A stretch of 64,000 nt of DNA from assembly GCF_014698475.1 (NCBI RefSeq), contig NZ_JACJTB010000005.1, positions 124,001 through 188,000 on the forward strand, given 5' to 3'. Below the pieces are notes generated by a model. It searched no databases, was not told the origin of the DNA, and saw only the letters and a list, made by a program, of their open reading frames with translations. The DNA is from Nostoc spongiaeforme FACHB-130 (GTDB lineage Bacteria > Cyanobacteriota > Cyanobacteriia > Cyanobacteriales > Nostocaceae). The position numbers were made by a program, and so were the translations under genes. The number at the start of each line of letters is the position of its first letter. Within the stretch, counting starts at the first letter, position 1. Positions 1-8,776 of this stretch are shown one piece after another.

Positions 1-121
1 AAGCGATCGCATTAATGCTCGATTTGATTGGGGTATTCCTTTAATTGATGATAATTCCCGGAATAATACATTGCAGGAAAATGGTTTGTATTTTTCTTTA
101 GTTTATACTCAACCATTTTAA
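1..121 (+). CDS. C-terminal end of a TpsB (ShlB/FhaC/HecB-type) outer-membrane transporter, partial
   Basis: Only the last 39 codons are in the window; the open frame starts at base 2 and stops at 119-121. The peptide contains ARFDWGIPL and NGLYFSLVYTQPF and ends in phenylalanine. That is the usual ending of the outer-membrane beta-barrel of two-partner secretion transporters (ShlB/FhaC/HecB family) in Nostoc-like genomes; a terminal Phe is also a general signal for BAM-mediated insertion. The family exports haemagglutinin-like TpsA adhesins, but no TpsA is visible here. The next gene, on the same strand 100 bases on, is a TPR-CHAT protein, an association I remember from cyanobacterial TPS clusters. 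The family call rests on a short stretch. Confidence 0.7.
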   Translation, partial: SDRINARFDWGIPLIDDNSRNNTLQENGLYFSLVYTQPF

Positions 122-221
122 GAAGTTTGAAGTTTGAATCATAAAAAAGAGTTTTGAAATCAAAAAATAAACCTCCTTTATGTACTCACACAGAATTAAT
201 TAAATACATGCTTTTTGTCAG

Positions 222-3062
222 TTGAAATTACGAATTAAAAAAAGAATTATGTCTGCACTGATTTTTTTAGCCACAATATCACAAATTACTCAGCCAGTTG
301 CCTTGATTCCTAACTCGTATCAAGTGGCGATGCAAAATGTGACTGCACCCATCACAGAAACTCTGCTATCAGCAAATCCGCAACAAACTTTAGAACAGGG
401 AATGCAACTTTACCGAACTGAAAATTTTAGCGAAGCGGCTAAATTGTTTCAGCAAGCGGCGGGAGGCTTTCAAGCACAAACCGATCATCTCAATCAAGCC
501 CTAGCATTGAATTATCTGGCATTATCAGAACAACAAATTGGACAATTACCCCAAGCGCAAAAAGCGATCGCTGACAGTTTAGCATTATTAAAAATAGCGG
601 TGCAAAGAAATTCCTATGACTATTTATCAATACTTGCCCAAGCTTGGAACATTCAAGGACAAGTACAATTAGCATCAGGACATTCCCAAGAAGCATTAAC
701 AAGTTGGGAGCAAGCAACAGCTATTTATACAAAATTGGGTGATGATGCAGGTAAAATTGGTAGCCAACTAAATCAAACTCAAGCATTACAAGCATTGGGA
801 TTATATCGTCGGGCGAGAATTACTTTAATTCAGGTAAATGAATTACTCGAAAAACAACCAACTTCTCCCCTAAAAGTGACGGGACTGCTGAATTTAGGTA
901 ATACCTTACGGTTGATGGGTGATTTAACTCAAAAAAATGCTGAAGGAAAAACAATAGAACAACTTGGTTCTTTGCAAGTACTAGAGAAAAGTTTATCCCT
1001 AGCTGAACAAGTATATCCACAATTAATTCCCGACATTCAGTTGAGTTTAGGAAACACTGCTCAAGCTTTGAGTTTAGGGCAGAATCCTGAAGAAAAAAGC
1101 CAAAGACTTGCCAATGCTTTAGCTTATTACACTAAAGCTACCCTAGCTAAATCACCATTAACTCGGTTACAGGCAAAACTGAATCAAATGCGCCTATTAA
1201 TGGATGATCAAAAATGGCAGCAAGTCCAAGGTTTGTTGCCAGAAATTCAGCAACAACTGGATGCTGTACCAGTAAATCGCACAACTATATATGCGCGGAT
1301 TCACTTTGCTCAAAGTTTGACTTGTTTGAAACAGCTAACTGAACCTGCCAGGATGGGAATGAATGCTAATTGTCCCAAAAATGAGATATTAGCTGATGCC
1401 AGTTTCAGTAATGTCAAAAACCTCGAAACTGTGCAATTAACTGGGGCAAATGTCGAATGGAAAGCGATCGCCCAAATGATTGCCAGTGCAGTTGACCAAG
1501 CTAAAATGCTCAAGGATAGGCGTGCAGAAGCTTATGCTTTAGGGACATTAGGTAATTTATACGAACAAACTCACCAGTGGCAAGAAGCCCAACAATTGAC
1601 TCAGCAGGCTTTGAAATTAGCTGAAGGAATTGGTGCATCGGATATTGCTTATCGTTGGCATTGGCAATTAGGCAGAATTCTCAAGGCGCAAGATAATCCG
1701 CGACGTAACGAACAAGCGGCGATCGCAGCTTACACCAAAGCAGTGAATAATCTCAAATTATTGCGGAGTGATTTAGTAGCGATTAACCGGGAAGTCCAAT
1801 TCTCCTTTCAAGAGGGAGTTGAACCGGTTTATCGGGAACTCGTGAGTTTATTGCTGCAAAATTCACCATATCAAGAAGATGCAGCAGCTAATCAACAAAA
1901 TCTCAAAACTGCCAGGGATGTCATTGAATCATTGCAATTAGCTGAGTTAGATAACTTTTTTCGCACAGCTTGTTTAGATGCGAAACCTGTGCAGATTGAC
2001 GAAATTGATCCTAAAGCCGCAGTCATTTATCCGATTATTTTACGCGATCGCTTAGAGGTGATTGTTTCTTTACCTAACAAAGCCAAAAATCAAAAACAAA
2101 ACTTATTATTACGCTCCAAACCCATTCCAGTTTCTCAAACAGAAGTAGAAAAGACCATTCAAGAACTAAGAGCCAAATTAGTCACACGTTCAACGCGGGA
2201 ATTTTTGCCAATTTCCCAAAAAGTTTATAACTGGTTAATTAAAGATATCGAACTCCAATTGCAAGCACACAAAGTAGAAAACCTAGTGTTTGTCTTAGAT
2301 GGCGCATTGCGGAGTGTACCAATGGCCGCACTCCATGATGGGAAAGAATATTTGATTCAAAAAGGCTATAACATTGCACTCACACCAGGGTTACACCTAT
2401 TACCGACTCGTTCTTTCAATAGAGAAAAGCCACGCACCATTGCAGCCGGAATCACGGAAGCTGTAGGAAACTTTGAAGGATTACCCAGTGTTGAACAAGA
2501 AATTAACACCATTAAACAACAAGTACCAGCGCGAGTCTTACTAGATAGTCAATTTACTAAAATTGCCCTAGAAAAAACCATCAAGTCATTTGGCGCACCA
2601 GTGGTTCATCTTGCAACTCACGGTCAATTTGCTTCTAACGCCGAAGATACATTTATTTTAACTTGGAAAGATTCGCAAATTAAAGACCCAACCTTAGCAG
2701 GCGATCGCGTTAATGTTAACGAACTAAGTTCATTATTGCAAACCAGAGAGACCAGCCAAAGAAATGCGATCGAGCTATTAGTTTTGAGTGCTTGTCAAAC
2801 CGCTAGTGGTGATAAACGGGCTGGCTTAGGACTTGCTGGATTTGCACTGCGTTCAGGGGCGCGGAGTACATTAGCAACATTATGGAGTGTCGATGATCAA
2901 GGTACTGCCATGATTATGGGAGAGTTTTATAAACAGTTTGCTAATACCAAAGAGACGAAAGCAGAAGCTTTAAGACGCGCTCAACTTCTGCTTTTGGCAG
3001 ACCCTAATTATAGGCATCCTTTTTATTGGTCTCCTTACGTTTTAGTAGGTAATTGGTTATAA
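222..3062 (+). CDS. TPR-repeat protein with C-terminal CHAT protease-like domain
   Basis: A 946-residue exported protein. The TTG start at 222 gives a basic n-region (MKLRIKKR) followed by a hydrophobic stretch, a plausible Sec signal peptide; ATG at 249 is the alternative, and neither has a clear ribosome binding site. Residues about 55-520 are helical TPR-like repeats. The last 300 residues form a CHAT domain (caspase HetF associated with TPRs), with the expected catalytic pair visible: His800 in VHLATHGQF and Cys858 in LSACQTA. CHAT proteins are caspase-like cysteine peptidases (HetF, separase relatives). The substrate is unknown; the adjacent TpsB end suggests a link to a two-partner secretion cluster. 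It ends with a hairpin-T-tract at 3093-3126. Confidence 0.88.
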   Translation: MKLRIKKRIMSALIFLATISQITQPVALIPNSYQVAMQNVTAPITETLLSANPQQTLEQGMQLYRTENFSEAAKLFQQAAGGFQAQTDHLNQALALNYLALSEQQIGQLPQAQKAIADSLALLKIAVQRNSYDYLSILAQAWNIQGQVQLASGHSQEALTSWEQATAIYTKLGDDAGKIGSQLNQTQALQALGLYRRARITLIQVNELLEKQPTSPLKVTGLLNLGNTLRLMGDLTQKNAEGKTIEQLGSLQVLEKSLSLAEQVYPQLIPDIQLSLGNTAQALSLGQNPEEKSQRLANALAYYTKATLAKSPLTRLQAKLNQMRLLMDDQKWQQVQGLLPEIQQQLDAVPVNRTTIYARIHFAQSLTCLKQLTEPARMGMNANCPKNEILADASFSNVKNLETVQLTGANVEWKAIAQMIASAVDQAKMLKDRRAEAYALGTLGNLYEQTHQWQEAQQLTQQALKLAEGIGASDIAYRWHWQLGRILKAQDNPRRNEQAAIAAYTKAVNNLKLLRSDLVAINREVQFSFQEGVEPVYRELVSLLLQNSPYQEDAAANQQNLKTARDVIESLQLAELDNFFRTACLDAKPVQIDEIDPKAAVIYPIILRDRLEVIVSLPNKAKNQKQNLLLRSKPIPVSQTEVEKTIQELRAKLVTRSTREFLPISQKVYNWLIKDIELQLQAHKVENLVFVLDGALRSVPMAALHDGKEYLIQKGYNIALTPGLHLLPTRSFNREKPRTIAAGITEAVGNFEGLPSVEQEINTIKQQVPARVLLDSQFTKIALEKTIKSFGAPVVHLATHGQFASNAEDTFILTWKDSQIKDPTLAGDRVNVNELSSLLQTRETSQRNAIELLVLSACQTASGDKRAGLGLAGFALRSGARSTLATLWSVDDQGTAMIMGEFYKQFANTKETKAEALRRAQLLLLADPNYRHPFYWSPYVLVGNWL

Positions 3063-3092
3063 ATCAATTCAATTAAGTTCATATTTTCATCT

Positions 3093-3126
3093 GTAGAGAT
3101 GTTATATACAACGCCTCTACTTTTTT
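3093..3126 (+). terminator. Probable intrinsic terminator of the CHAT gene
   Basis: Stem GTAGAG (3093-3098) pairs with CTCTAC (3115-3120), with inner GTT/AAC pairing, and is followed directly by TTTTTT. The GTAGAG-type hairpin resembles a repeat family that is common in Nostoc genomes. Confidence 0.65.
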
Positions 3127-3281
3127 CATAATTTTAATTATGAGGATTTCCCTGTTCCCTTTTAATTCTGACTTCTGAATTATTCTCTTTGGTTGAACTA
3201 CATCTGTCTTCAGTAGGGTTAAACCAGAAATAGGTGTTTGATAAGGTGGCTAATGGCAACATAAATCACAAGTAAATCGTT

Positions 3282-3773
3282 ATGACCTACACTCAAACTA
3301 ATGACCCTACCATTCGTAAATGTGTTGAATCTTGGCAAAAATTAGATGTAGATGAACAACTAGGTTTGTTCTGGTTTATCTATAAAGAAATGGGTGGCTC
3401 TGTTACTCCTGCTGCTCCTGCTGCTAGTACTGTTTCTCCAGAAATTGCCGAAGGTTTATTTAATCAGGTAAAAGAATTAAGCCACGAAGAACAACTACAA
3501 GTTCAGCGAGACTTAATTAATCGAGTAGATACTCAAATTGGCAGAGAATATGGTTCTTTAGGAGATACTACCAAACTCTTATTTTGGTATCGTCTATCTC
3601 AAGGGATGGATGGTAATGTAATTATTCCTGTACCTGCTGGTTATCGCCTTTCTTCAGCAGCCGAAACTTTGTTGAATCAAGTTAAAGAATTACCTTTTGA
3701 ACAGCAGATAAATATTTTCCGCGACTATGTTTCTCCAATGGGTGCTGAACCTAAAGCTGGTGCTGAAATTTAA
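3282..3773 (+). CDS. Helical carotenoid protein (OCP N-terminal domain homologue)
   Basis: 163 residues matching only the all-helical N-terminal (Carot_N) domain of the orange carotenoid protein; the NTF2-like C-terminal domain is absent. Conserved blocks include LGLFWFIYKEMG, NRVDTQIGREYG, LLFWYRLSQGMDG and PVPAGYRLS, which line up with the OCP segments carrying the carotenoid-contacting Tyr and Trp. Helical carotenoid proteins (HCPs) of Nostoc and Anabaena bind keto-carotenoids; members either quench singlet oxygen or quench phycobilisomes. Which clade this one belongs to cannot be told by eye. It stands alone: no FRP, no CTDH gene and no ketolase gene nearby. A hairpin at 3788-3812 follows the stop. 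Confidence 0.9.
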   Translation: MTYTQTNDPTIRKCVESWQKLDVDEQLGLFWFIYKEMGGSVTPAAPAASTVSPEIAEGLFNQVKELSHEEQLQVQRDLINRVDTQIGREYGSLGDTTKLLFWYRLSQGMDGNVIIPVPAGYRLSSAAETLLNQVKELPFEQQINIFRDYVSPMGAEPKAGAEI

Positions 3774-3787
3774 TTGTTAGGATATTG

Positions 3788-3812
3788 AGCTACAGTGAGC
3801 AAGGCTGTAGCT
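3788..3812 (+). terminator. Hairpin after the carotenoid protein gene, possible terminator
   Basis: AGCTACAG (3788-3795) pairs with CTGTAGCT (3805-3812), 15 bases after the stop codon. The tail is only TTAATGTTTG, so termination efficiency is uncertain. Confidence 0.45.
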
Positions 3813-3911
3813 TAATGTTTGTAATCATAAATGATTTAGCAACAACTCTCACTTGTCTCTTTTATTTACATCTCAAATGAGACTGCTATAGCAATTCTTT
3901 GTCATAGATAA

Positions 3912-3941
3912 ACACAGAGTAAATATAATTTTACTCTGTGT
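3912..3941. repeat. Strong hairpin, 12-bp stem
   Basis: ACACAGAGTAAA (3912-3923) and TTTACTCTGTGT (3930-3941) are exact complements around a 6-base loop. A GT-rich tail follows on the plus strand, without a true T-run. It could be a second terminator for the upstream gene or an RNA processing signal. Confidence 0.5.
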
Positions 3942-4100
3942 GTTTGTTGGTTGCTCATTAGGATAGTTGCACCCTAAATTCGTAACGCCCTTGGTTTTAT
4001 ATTTATAATTTAAATTGTCTTTTGATCAGTTGCATCTATCTGACGAGTGGTTGAAAATTTTTAGTTCTGTACATCAATTTATCAATAATTGGAACTACAC

Positions 4101-4137
4101 CAAAAAAGTAAAACCCTAGAGCTGGGAATCTCTAGGG
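4101..4137 (-). terminator. Intrinsic terminator reading leftward with no gene attached
   Basis: CCCTAGAG (4114-4121) and CTCTAGGG (4130-4137) form an exact 8-bp stem around 8 bases. On the minus strand the stem is followed by TTTTACTTTTTTGG, a clear U-tract. No minus-strand gene ends here, and the nearest sequence to the right is non-coding. Confidence 0.6.
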
Positions 4138-4495
4138 CTGATAACCTGACCACCTTTACTTTATTTATAATTGATGCAAAATCAAAGTGAATGTTTACAA
4201 TAGACTTAAATATTTGGCTTATGTCTAGCAAGATTTTCTAAAAAATATTATTGCTGTGATATTATTATCCATTGAAATGATACTATACATATTTTGTGGA
4301 TAATCACGCTGATATTATTCAAAATTATATTTTTTCTTGTTTAATACTTTTGATTAATTAAATTTTAAGGATAAAATTTCTGATTTTATGTCTATATATA
4401 TAGCCTACAAAGCTTGATTGCTAATGATAAATAAGGAAAAATAAAAGCATCATGATACATGATTGTAGCCAATTACAGTGACAGAAAGCCTAACC

Positions 4496-4525
4496 AAAGT
4501 CCGCACTTGCGGACTTTTTATTTTG
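4496..4525 (+). terminator. Orphan intrinsic terminator on the plus strand
   Basis: AAAGTCCGC (4496-4504), loop ACTT, GCGGACTTT (4509-4517), then TTTATTTTG: a textbook rho-independent terminator. The nearest upstream plus-strand stop codon is more than 700 bases away and already has its own hairpins, so this most likely ends an unannotated short transcript. Confidence 0.7.
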
Positions 4526-4798
4526 TCTGTAGAGTCTTATTTAAATTACAAACTTATTTCTCAAGAGAGATAACAAGTTTCTTGAGATTACATTTAAATT
4601 TTGACTTTAATTAACCGCAGATGGACGCACATAAATTTGTACATCAGCAGGCTAGAAAAGGCTATAGCAATTCTAAATGATTGATAAACATCTCCCTCTC
4701 TGGTCTACTGTATCTTCCTTGTCCCCCTTGTCCCCTTGTCTTCCTTATCTCTTTTGTCAGTATGATAAAAAGCTATTAGCGATTTGCAAGTAATTTTT

Positions 4799-5983
4799 AT
4801 GACAAATTTTCTCCAGCCGCCAAGATTACGTATTGCTGAGGAAGATAGTGAAGAAGAAAGACGTGCCACTTGGCTGGAACTGTTTTATGATTTGGTATTT
4901 GTGGTTGCAGTGTCACAAGTAGCGCATAATCTCAAGGAAGATATTTCGCTGTCGGGATTACTGGGATTTGTGGTTTTGTTTATCCCGATTTGGTGGTCAT
5001 GGATTGGGACGACGTTCTATGCTAACCGCTTTGATAGCGATGATGTGATTCATCGGTTGTTGGTTGGGGTACAAATGTTAACGGCGGCGGGGATGGCTGT
5101 GAATATTCATCATGGCTTGGGAGAAAGTTCGCCGGGTTTTGCTTTAGCTTATGCACTTGGTCGGGCTGTGTTAGTGGCGGAGTATGTGCGGGCGGGGATA
5201 CATATTCCGTCGGCGCGTCCGTTAACAACTCGCTATGCCATTGGTTTTGCGATCGCATCTTTGATTTGGTTGAGTTCGGCTTTTGTTCCTGTTCCTTGGC
5301 GATTTGCACTTTGGGGCGTGGGAATTGCGATTGATTTTGGTACACCAATAACCGCACGCAAACATCAAATTGGCTTACTTCCTCACGCTTCTCATTTACC
5401 AGAACGTTTTGGATTGTTCACAATTATTGTGTTGGGGGAAGCGATTATTGCGGTGGTGGAAGGTGTCTCACAGCAAAAATGGCAGGTGTTGACGGTAATT
5501 TCCGCCATTTTTGGGCTGATAATTGCTTTTAGTTGGTGGTGGGTTTATTTTGACAATTTAGGCGGGACACCCATTGAAACTGCACGCACTCAAGGAAAAG
5601 TTGGGACTGTTAACATTTGGCTTTACACCCATTTACCATTAGTAATTGGGATTGCGGCTACTGGTGTTGGTGTCGAAAAAATCTTGGTCAGTCCACCAAC
5701 TTTAGCGTTACCAGATGCTCAAAGATGGTTGATTTGTGGTGCAGTAGCATTATGCTCGTTAGCTGTGGGTATTCTGCACCGCTATGGCGTGATTCGATAT
5801 TGTAAGATTCGTTCGTTGTATCGCTTGGTTGGTGCAGTTGTGCTACTAGCGATCGCACTTTTTGGCAAAGGTTTATTACCAATCTTCGTCATCGCCTTAG
5901 TAGCTGTGGTTTCTGCTGTACAAGTTATTCAAGATGTGTCTCAAAGTCGCCCGAATACTCGCTTGGCTGATCCTGAAATTTAA
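4799..5983 (+). CDS. Low temperature requirement protein A (LtrA) family membrane protein
   Basis: About 394 residues when started at ATG 4799; a TTG five codons upstream (4784) is possible but unneeded, because the family signature begins soon after MTNFLQPPRL. The diagnostic motif RRATWLELFYDLVFVVAVSQ, then AHNL, is present, followed by many hydrophobic helices (roughly ten) over the rest of the chain. LtrA was named from a Listeria cold-sensitive mutant; the biochemical role of the family is unresolved. It is a polytopic inner-membrane protein. It is convergent with the secreted-protein gene at 6196-6687, with a palindromic repeat element between them. Confidence 0.88.
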   Translation: MTNFLQPPRLRIAEEDSEEERRATWLELFYDLVFVVAVSQVAHNLKEDISLSGLLGFVVLFIPIWWSWIGTTFYANRFDSDDVIHRLLVGVQMLTAAGMAVNIHHGLGESSPGFALAYALGRAVLVAEYVRAGIHIPSARPLTTRYAIGFAIASLIWLSSAFVPVPWRFALWGVGIAIDFGTPITARKHQIGLLPHASHLPERFGLFTIIVLGEAIIAVVEGVSQQKWQVLTVISAIFGLIIAFSWWWVYFDNLGGTPIETARTQGKVGTVNIWLYTHLPLVIGIAATGVGVEKILVSPPTLALPDAQRWLICGAVALCSLAVGILHRYGVIRYCKIRSLYRLVGAVVLLAIALFGKGLLPIFVIALVAVVSAVQVIQDVSQSRPNTRLADPEI

Positions 5984-5999
5984 GTTTTTTAATACATAT

Positions 6000-6139
6000 C
6001 TTGCACCAGGCGACTGGAAGTCGCGGCTAAACAGGCAAAACCCGCCTACGCGGGTTAAGAACCTTGATTGTCTGTTAGTCCGCGCAGGCGGACTTTGTTT
6101 GTATAGCCGCGATTTCTAATCGCTAGGGCTAGGTGCAAG
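6000..6139. repeat. 140-bp palindromic repeat element (family A, copy 1)
   Basis: The ends are inverted repeats: CTTGCACC at 6000-6007 and GGTGCAAG at 6132-6139, with the adjoining arms GCGACTGGAAGTCGCGGCTA and the complement of TAGCCGCGATTTCTAATCGC matching at 17 of 20 positions. Inside are two further hairpins, CCCGCCTACGCGGG and AGTCCGCGCAGGCGGACT. The reverse complement is recognisable again at 19634-19822. It lies between convergent genes and is probably a non-autonomous mobile palindrome; an ORF running through it is not a gene. Confidence 0.75.
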
Positions 6140-6195
6140 CTATATATATATGGGCTTCTTAATTAATTTCATACTTCACACTTCATACTTCTTTC

Positions 6196-6687
6196 CTAAT
6201 CTGCGATCGCCCAACGCACATAAGGACGAAAAGCGGCTACAGTTTTGTAAGTAATTAGCTGTCCTGGTGCGTTGATTTTTCGCAAATCTACACGGAAATA
6301 TGCCTTTTTATTTTTAAACTGCACATTATAAAAAGGATATTCCTGTCCTTGAGTTTGACCAACACAATTAGCATAATTACTGCGTAAAGGTGAAACAAAC
6401 TCAACAAACAGCTTATTATTAGATGCGACTAATTGAGTTGTATCGGCAAAATCTCTAGTCTCTGCAATTACAGTATGTTCTGCACCACCTTCATAGGGTA
6501 AAATTAACCACCACAAACCAACTATCTGCGGGCAAGTTCCGCTTGTACGTTGCACTTTTAATTTTACATTAGGTTCAGCCAGTGGACTTTGTGAAGGTTG
6601 TGCTTGCGCTGTAGAGGCGATCGCACCTGCGGTAATTAAAGGGCATAAAATACCAGCCACAATTGTTAATTTCGCTAACTTATTCAT
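6196..6687 (-). CDS. Secreted protein of unknown function
   Basis: 163 residues. The N-terminus MNKLAKLTIVAGILCPLITA plus GAIASTAQAQ is a typical Sec signal peptide with an AQA-type cleavage site near residue 29. The mature part contains a Cys in GTCPQIVGLWW, another in YANCVGQTQ, and ends in AAFRPYVRWAIAD; two cysteines might form a disulfide outside the cytoplasm. I recognise no domain. It resembles small cyanobacterial periplasmic or lumenal hypothetical proteins. It is divergent from the channel gene at 6870, with a 180-base shared upstream region. Confidence 0.75.
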   Translation of the reverse strand: MNKLAKLTIVAGILCPLITAGAIASTAQAQPSQSPLAEPNVKLKVQRTSGTCPQIVGLWWLILPYEGGAEHTVIAETRDFADTTQLVASNNKLFVEFVSPLRSNYANCVGQTQGQEYPFYNVQFKNKKAYFRVDLRKINAPGQLITYKTVAAFRPYVRWAIAD

Positions 6688-6869
6688 AACTTAAAATGTT
6701 CATTATACTAACTATTCTTCATAAATTGACTCTGTAAATGTCGCAAAAGTACCTAATTAATTTGATTTATCGCTAAGGTATTTTCAGTTACAGTTACATC
6801 CTTAAAAACAACGCCACAATATGGTTAATTACGAATTATAAATTACGCAGTCATACTACCTGCTGTCTC

Positions 6870-8558
6870 ATGAAACCTCGAATCATTGTTTGTGGCTTAG
6901 GGCGTACGGGATATAAAATTTTTCGTCTGCTGAGACAGCAGGGCGCATTGGTTGTTGGTATTCATCACAAACCAATTCCTGGCGAATGTTCACCAGATAT
7001 TATTATTGGTAATTTACACGCGGCGGCGACTTTAAAGGCGGCAGGAATTCATCAAGCACATACTTTGGTAATTACAGCTTCGGAGGATACCTTAAATTTA
7101 TCAATTATGATGCAAGCGCGGGTATTAAATCCGCGAATTCGCATTATTAACCGCTTTTATAATACAAACTTGGGTGAAAGACTGGATCAAACTCTCCCAG
7201 AACATTTAAGTATGAGTGTTGTGGGATTAGCCGCACCATTATTTACATTTGCGGCTTTAGGAAATCAAGCTATAGGACAAATCAAATTATTTGACCACAC
7301 TTGGCCTGTTCAAGAAGAATATATTGATGAAAATCATCCTTGGTTGGGGCGAAATTTAAGTGATTTATGGGAAGAACCCACACGAATACTAATTTATTAC
7401 CTACCCGTAAAAGGGGAGATGAATTTAATTGATGGAGTGCTATCTGGACAAGAATTACAAGTAGGCGATCGCATAATTGTCGCAACTCAACCGCGCATTC
7501 GTTCTACCCGCAGATCGTTAATTAAAAAAGTCTTAAAAGTTTGCACCAGTCTGCGTCAGTTTCAGCAACATGGACAATCAATCGTCATTGGTGCGCTAGT
7601 CTTAATAGCAATTATAGCGATCGCCACACTCACATATATGTCTACAGAACTTAGTTTATCTGTAGTCGATGCCCTTTATTTTTCTGTGGGGATGATTACT
7701 GGCGCAGGCGGTAATGATAAAGTTGTCGAAAATGCACCCAACAGTGTCAAATTATTCACCATTGTAATTATGCTGATTGGTGCAGTGGTGATTGGTATTT
7801 GGTATGCGATGCTAACCGATTTTGTGTTAGGTAGCCGCTTTAAACAATTTTGGGATGCAGCCAGAATTCCCCAACGTCATCATTATATTGTCTGCGGCTT
7901 AAGTGGCATTGGCAGCAAAATTGTCCAGCAACTTCATACCAGTGGCTATGAAGTCATAGTGATTGAAACTGACTCAAATAATAAATATGTCAACTCAGTG
8001 CGGCGGTTAGGAATTCCGGTAATTCAAGGTGATGCTAGTTTCCGCACCATTTTACAAACCAGTAACGTCACTGCGGCGGCGGCGGTATTAGCTGTCACTA
8101 ACAACGATGCAACGAACCTAGAAATTGCCCTGAAAACCAAAGGGTTAGCACCAAAAATTCCTGTAATTGTCCATTATGCTGACCCCGATTTTGCTAGGAT
8201 GGCGCAACAAGTCTTTGATTTTGAAGCCGTCCTCAGTCCCGCAGAACTAGCTGCGCCAGCTTTTGCCGCCGCCGCTTTAGGCGGACGCATCCTTGGTAAT
8301 GGTATCACCGCCGATAAACTATGGGTAGCCTTTGCCACACTAATTACAGCATCACATCCTTTTTGCAATCAATTAGTTAAAGAAATTGCCATATCTGCTG
8401 ACTTTGTACCTTTATATGTGGAAAGCAACAGTCAACGTGTCCAAGGTTGGGAACTACTCACAACACAACTAGACGAGGGAGATATTCTATATTTAACAAT
8501 GCCAGCAAATCGTTTATATCAACTGTGGCGCGAAGAAAAAGTATCGCAGACAAGTTAG
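6870..8558 (+). CDS. Potassium-channel-like protein with two TrkA-N (RCK) domains
   Basis: 562 residues. Residues 4-130 form a first NAD-binding TrkA-N domain (IIVCGLGRTGYKIFRLL), followed by a likely TrkA-C-like stretch to about 205. Two membrane helices at about 238-258 and 294-316 flank a pore-like segment, and a second TrkA-N domain starts near 338 (YIVCGLSGIGSKIVQQL). The layout is RCK-2TM-RCK, as in ligand-gated potassium channels. The segment at the filter position reads MITGAGGND (residues 275-283) instead of the usual TVGYG, so potassium selectivity is not assured. It is probably an inner-membrane cation channel or transport regulator. It is convergent with the gene at 8777. Confidence 0.82.
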   Translation: MKPRIIVCGLGRTGYKIFRLLRQQGALVVGIHHKPIPGECSPDIIIGNLHAAATLKAAGIHQAHTLVITASEDTLNLSIMMQARVLNPRIRIINRFYNTNLGERLDQTLPEHLSMSVVGLAAPLFTFAALGNQAIGQIKLFDHTWPVQEEYIDENHPWLGRNLSDLWEEPTRILIYYLPVKGEMNLIDGVLSGQELQVGDRIIVATQPRIRSTRRSLIKKVLKVCTSLRQFQQHGQSIVIGALVLIAIIAIATLTYMSTELSLSVVDALYFSVGMITGAGGNDKVVENAPNSVKLFTIVIMLIGAVVIGIWYAMLTDFVLGSRFKQFWDAARIPQRHHYIVCGLSGIGSKIVQQLHTSGYEVIVIETDSNNKYVNSVRRLGIPVIQGDASFRTILQTSNVTAAAAVLAVTNNDATNLEIALKTKGLAPKIPVIVHYADPDFARMAQQVFDFEAVLSPAELAAPAFAAAALGGRILGNGITADKLWVAFATLITASHPFCNQLVKEIAISADFVPLYVESNSQRVQGWELLTTQLDEGDILYLTMPANRLYQLWREEKVSQTS

Positions 8559-8573
8559 TACAAGAAAGGGTTT

Positions 8574-8667
8574 ATACCAAATCGATATGAATAAGCATAT
8601 AATTAGCCTGCATAGCCCCAGACTTCAGTCTGAGGGGTTTATATGCAGACTATTATAGAATTGGTAT
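8574..8667. repeat. 94-bp palindromic element (family B, intact copy)
   Basis: It is bounded by ATACCAA (8574-8580) and TTGGTAT (8661-8667) and contains the hairpin AGACT-TC-AGTCT within CCCC...GGGG. It shares long blocks (AAATCGATAT, CATATAATTAGCCTGCA, ATAGCCCCA, CTGAGGGGTTTA) with the interrupted copy at 26757-26943. It sits between convergent genes and may also act as a terminator. Confidence 0.7.
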
Positions 8668-8776
8668 CAGTGAGAAAAAGCCGATCTATGTTAAGAAAAG
8701 TTAGTTCAACTAAAACCATCTCCCCTCCTGCGTTCTGACTTCTTCAATCCTACTCCTAGCCTACAAAAATTGATGT

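Larger units (their letters stand above)
3774..4798. other. Gene-free kilobase with several hairpins and two opposed terminators
   Basis: No credible ORF on either strand. It holds hairpins at 3788-3812 and 3912-3941, a minus-strand terminator at 4101-4137, a short inverted repeat ATCATG-ATA-CATGAT at 4449-4463, and a plus-strand terminator at 4496-4525. From about 4690 it becomes low-complexity (CCTTGTCCCC-type repeats) up to the ltrA-like gene. The segment between the two terminators is a candidate for a non-coding RNA. Confidence 0.6.

Noticed and set aside
4449-4463. ATCATG-ATA-CATGAT inverted repeat as a regulator site
   Set aside because: Short AT-rich dyads are common by chance; no gene start is near enough to assign it.
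5934-6119. 61-codon plus-strand ORF at the end of the LtrA-like gene
   Set aside because: It is read through the palindromic repeat element 6000-6139.
8174-8368. 64-codon minus-strand Ala/Ser-rich ORF
   Set aside because: Antisense shadow of the second RCK region of the channel gene.
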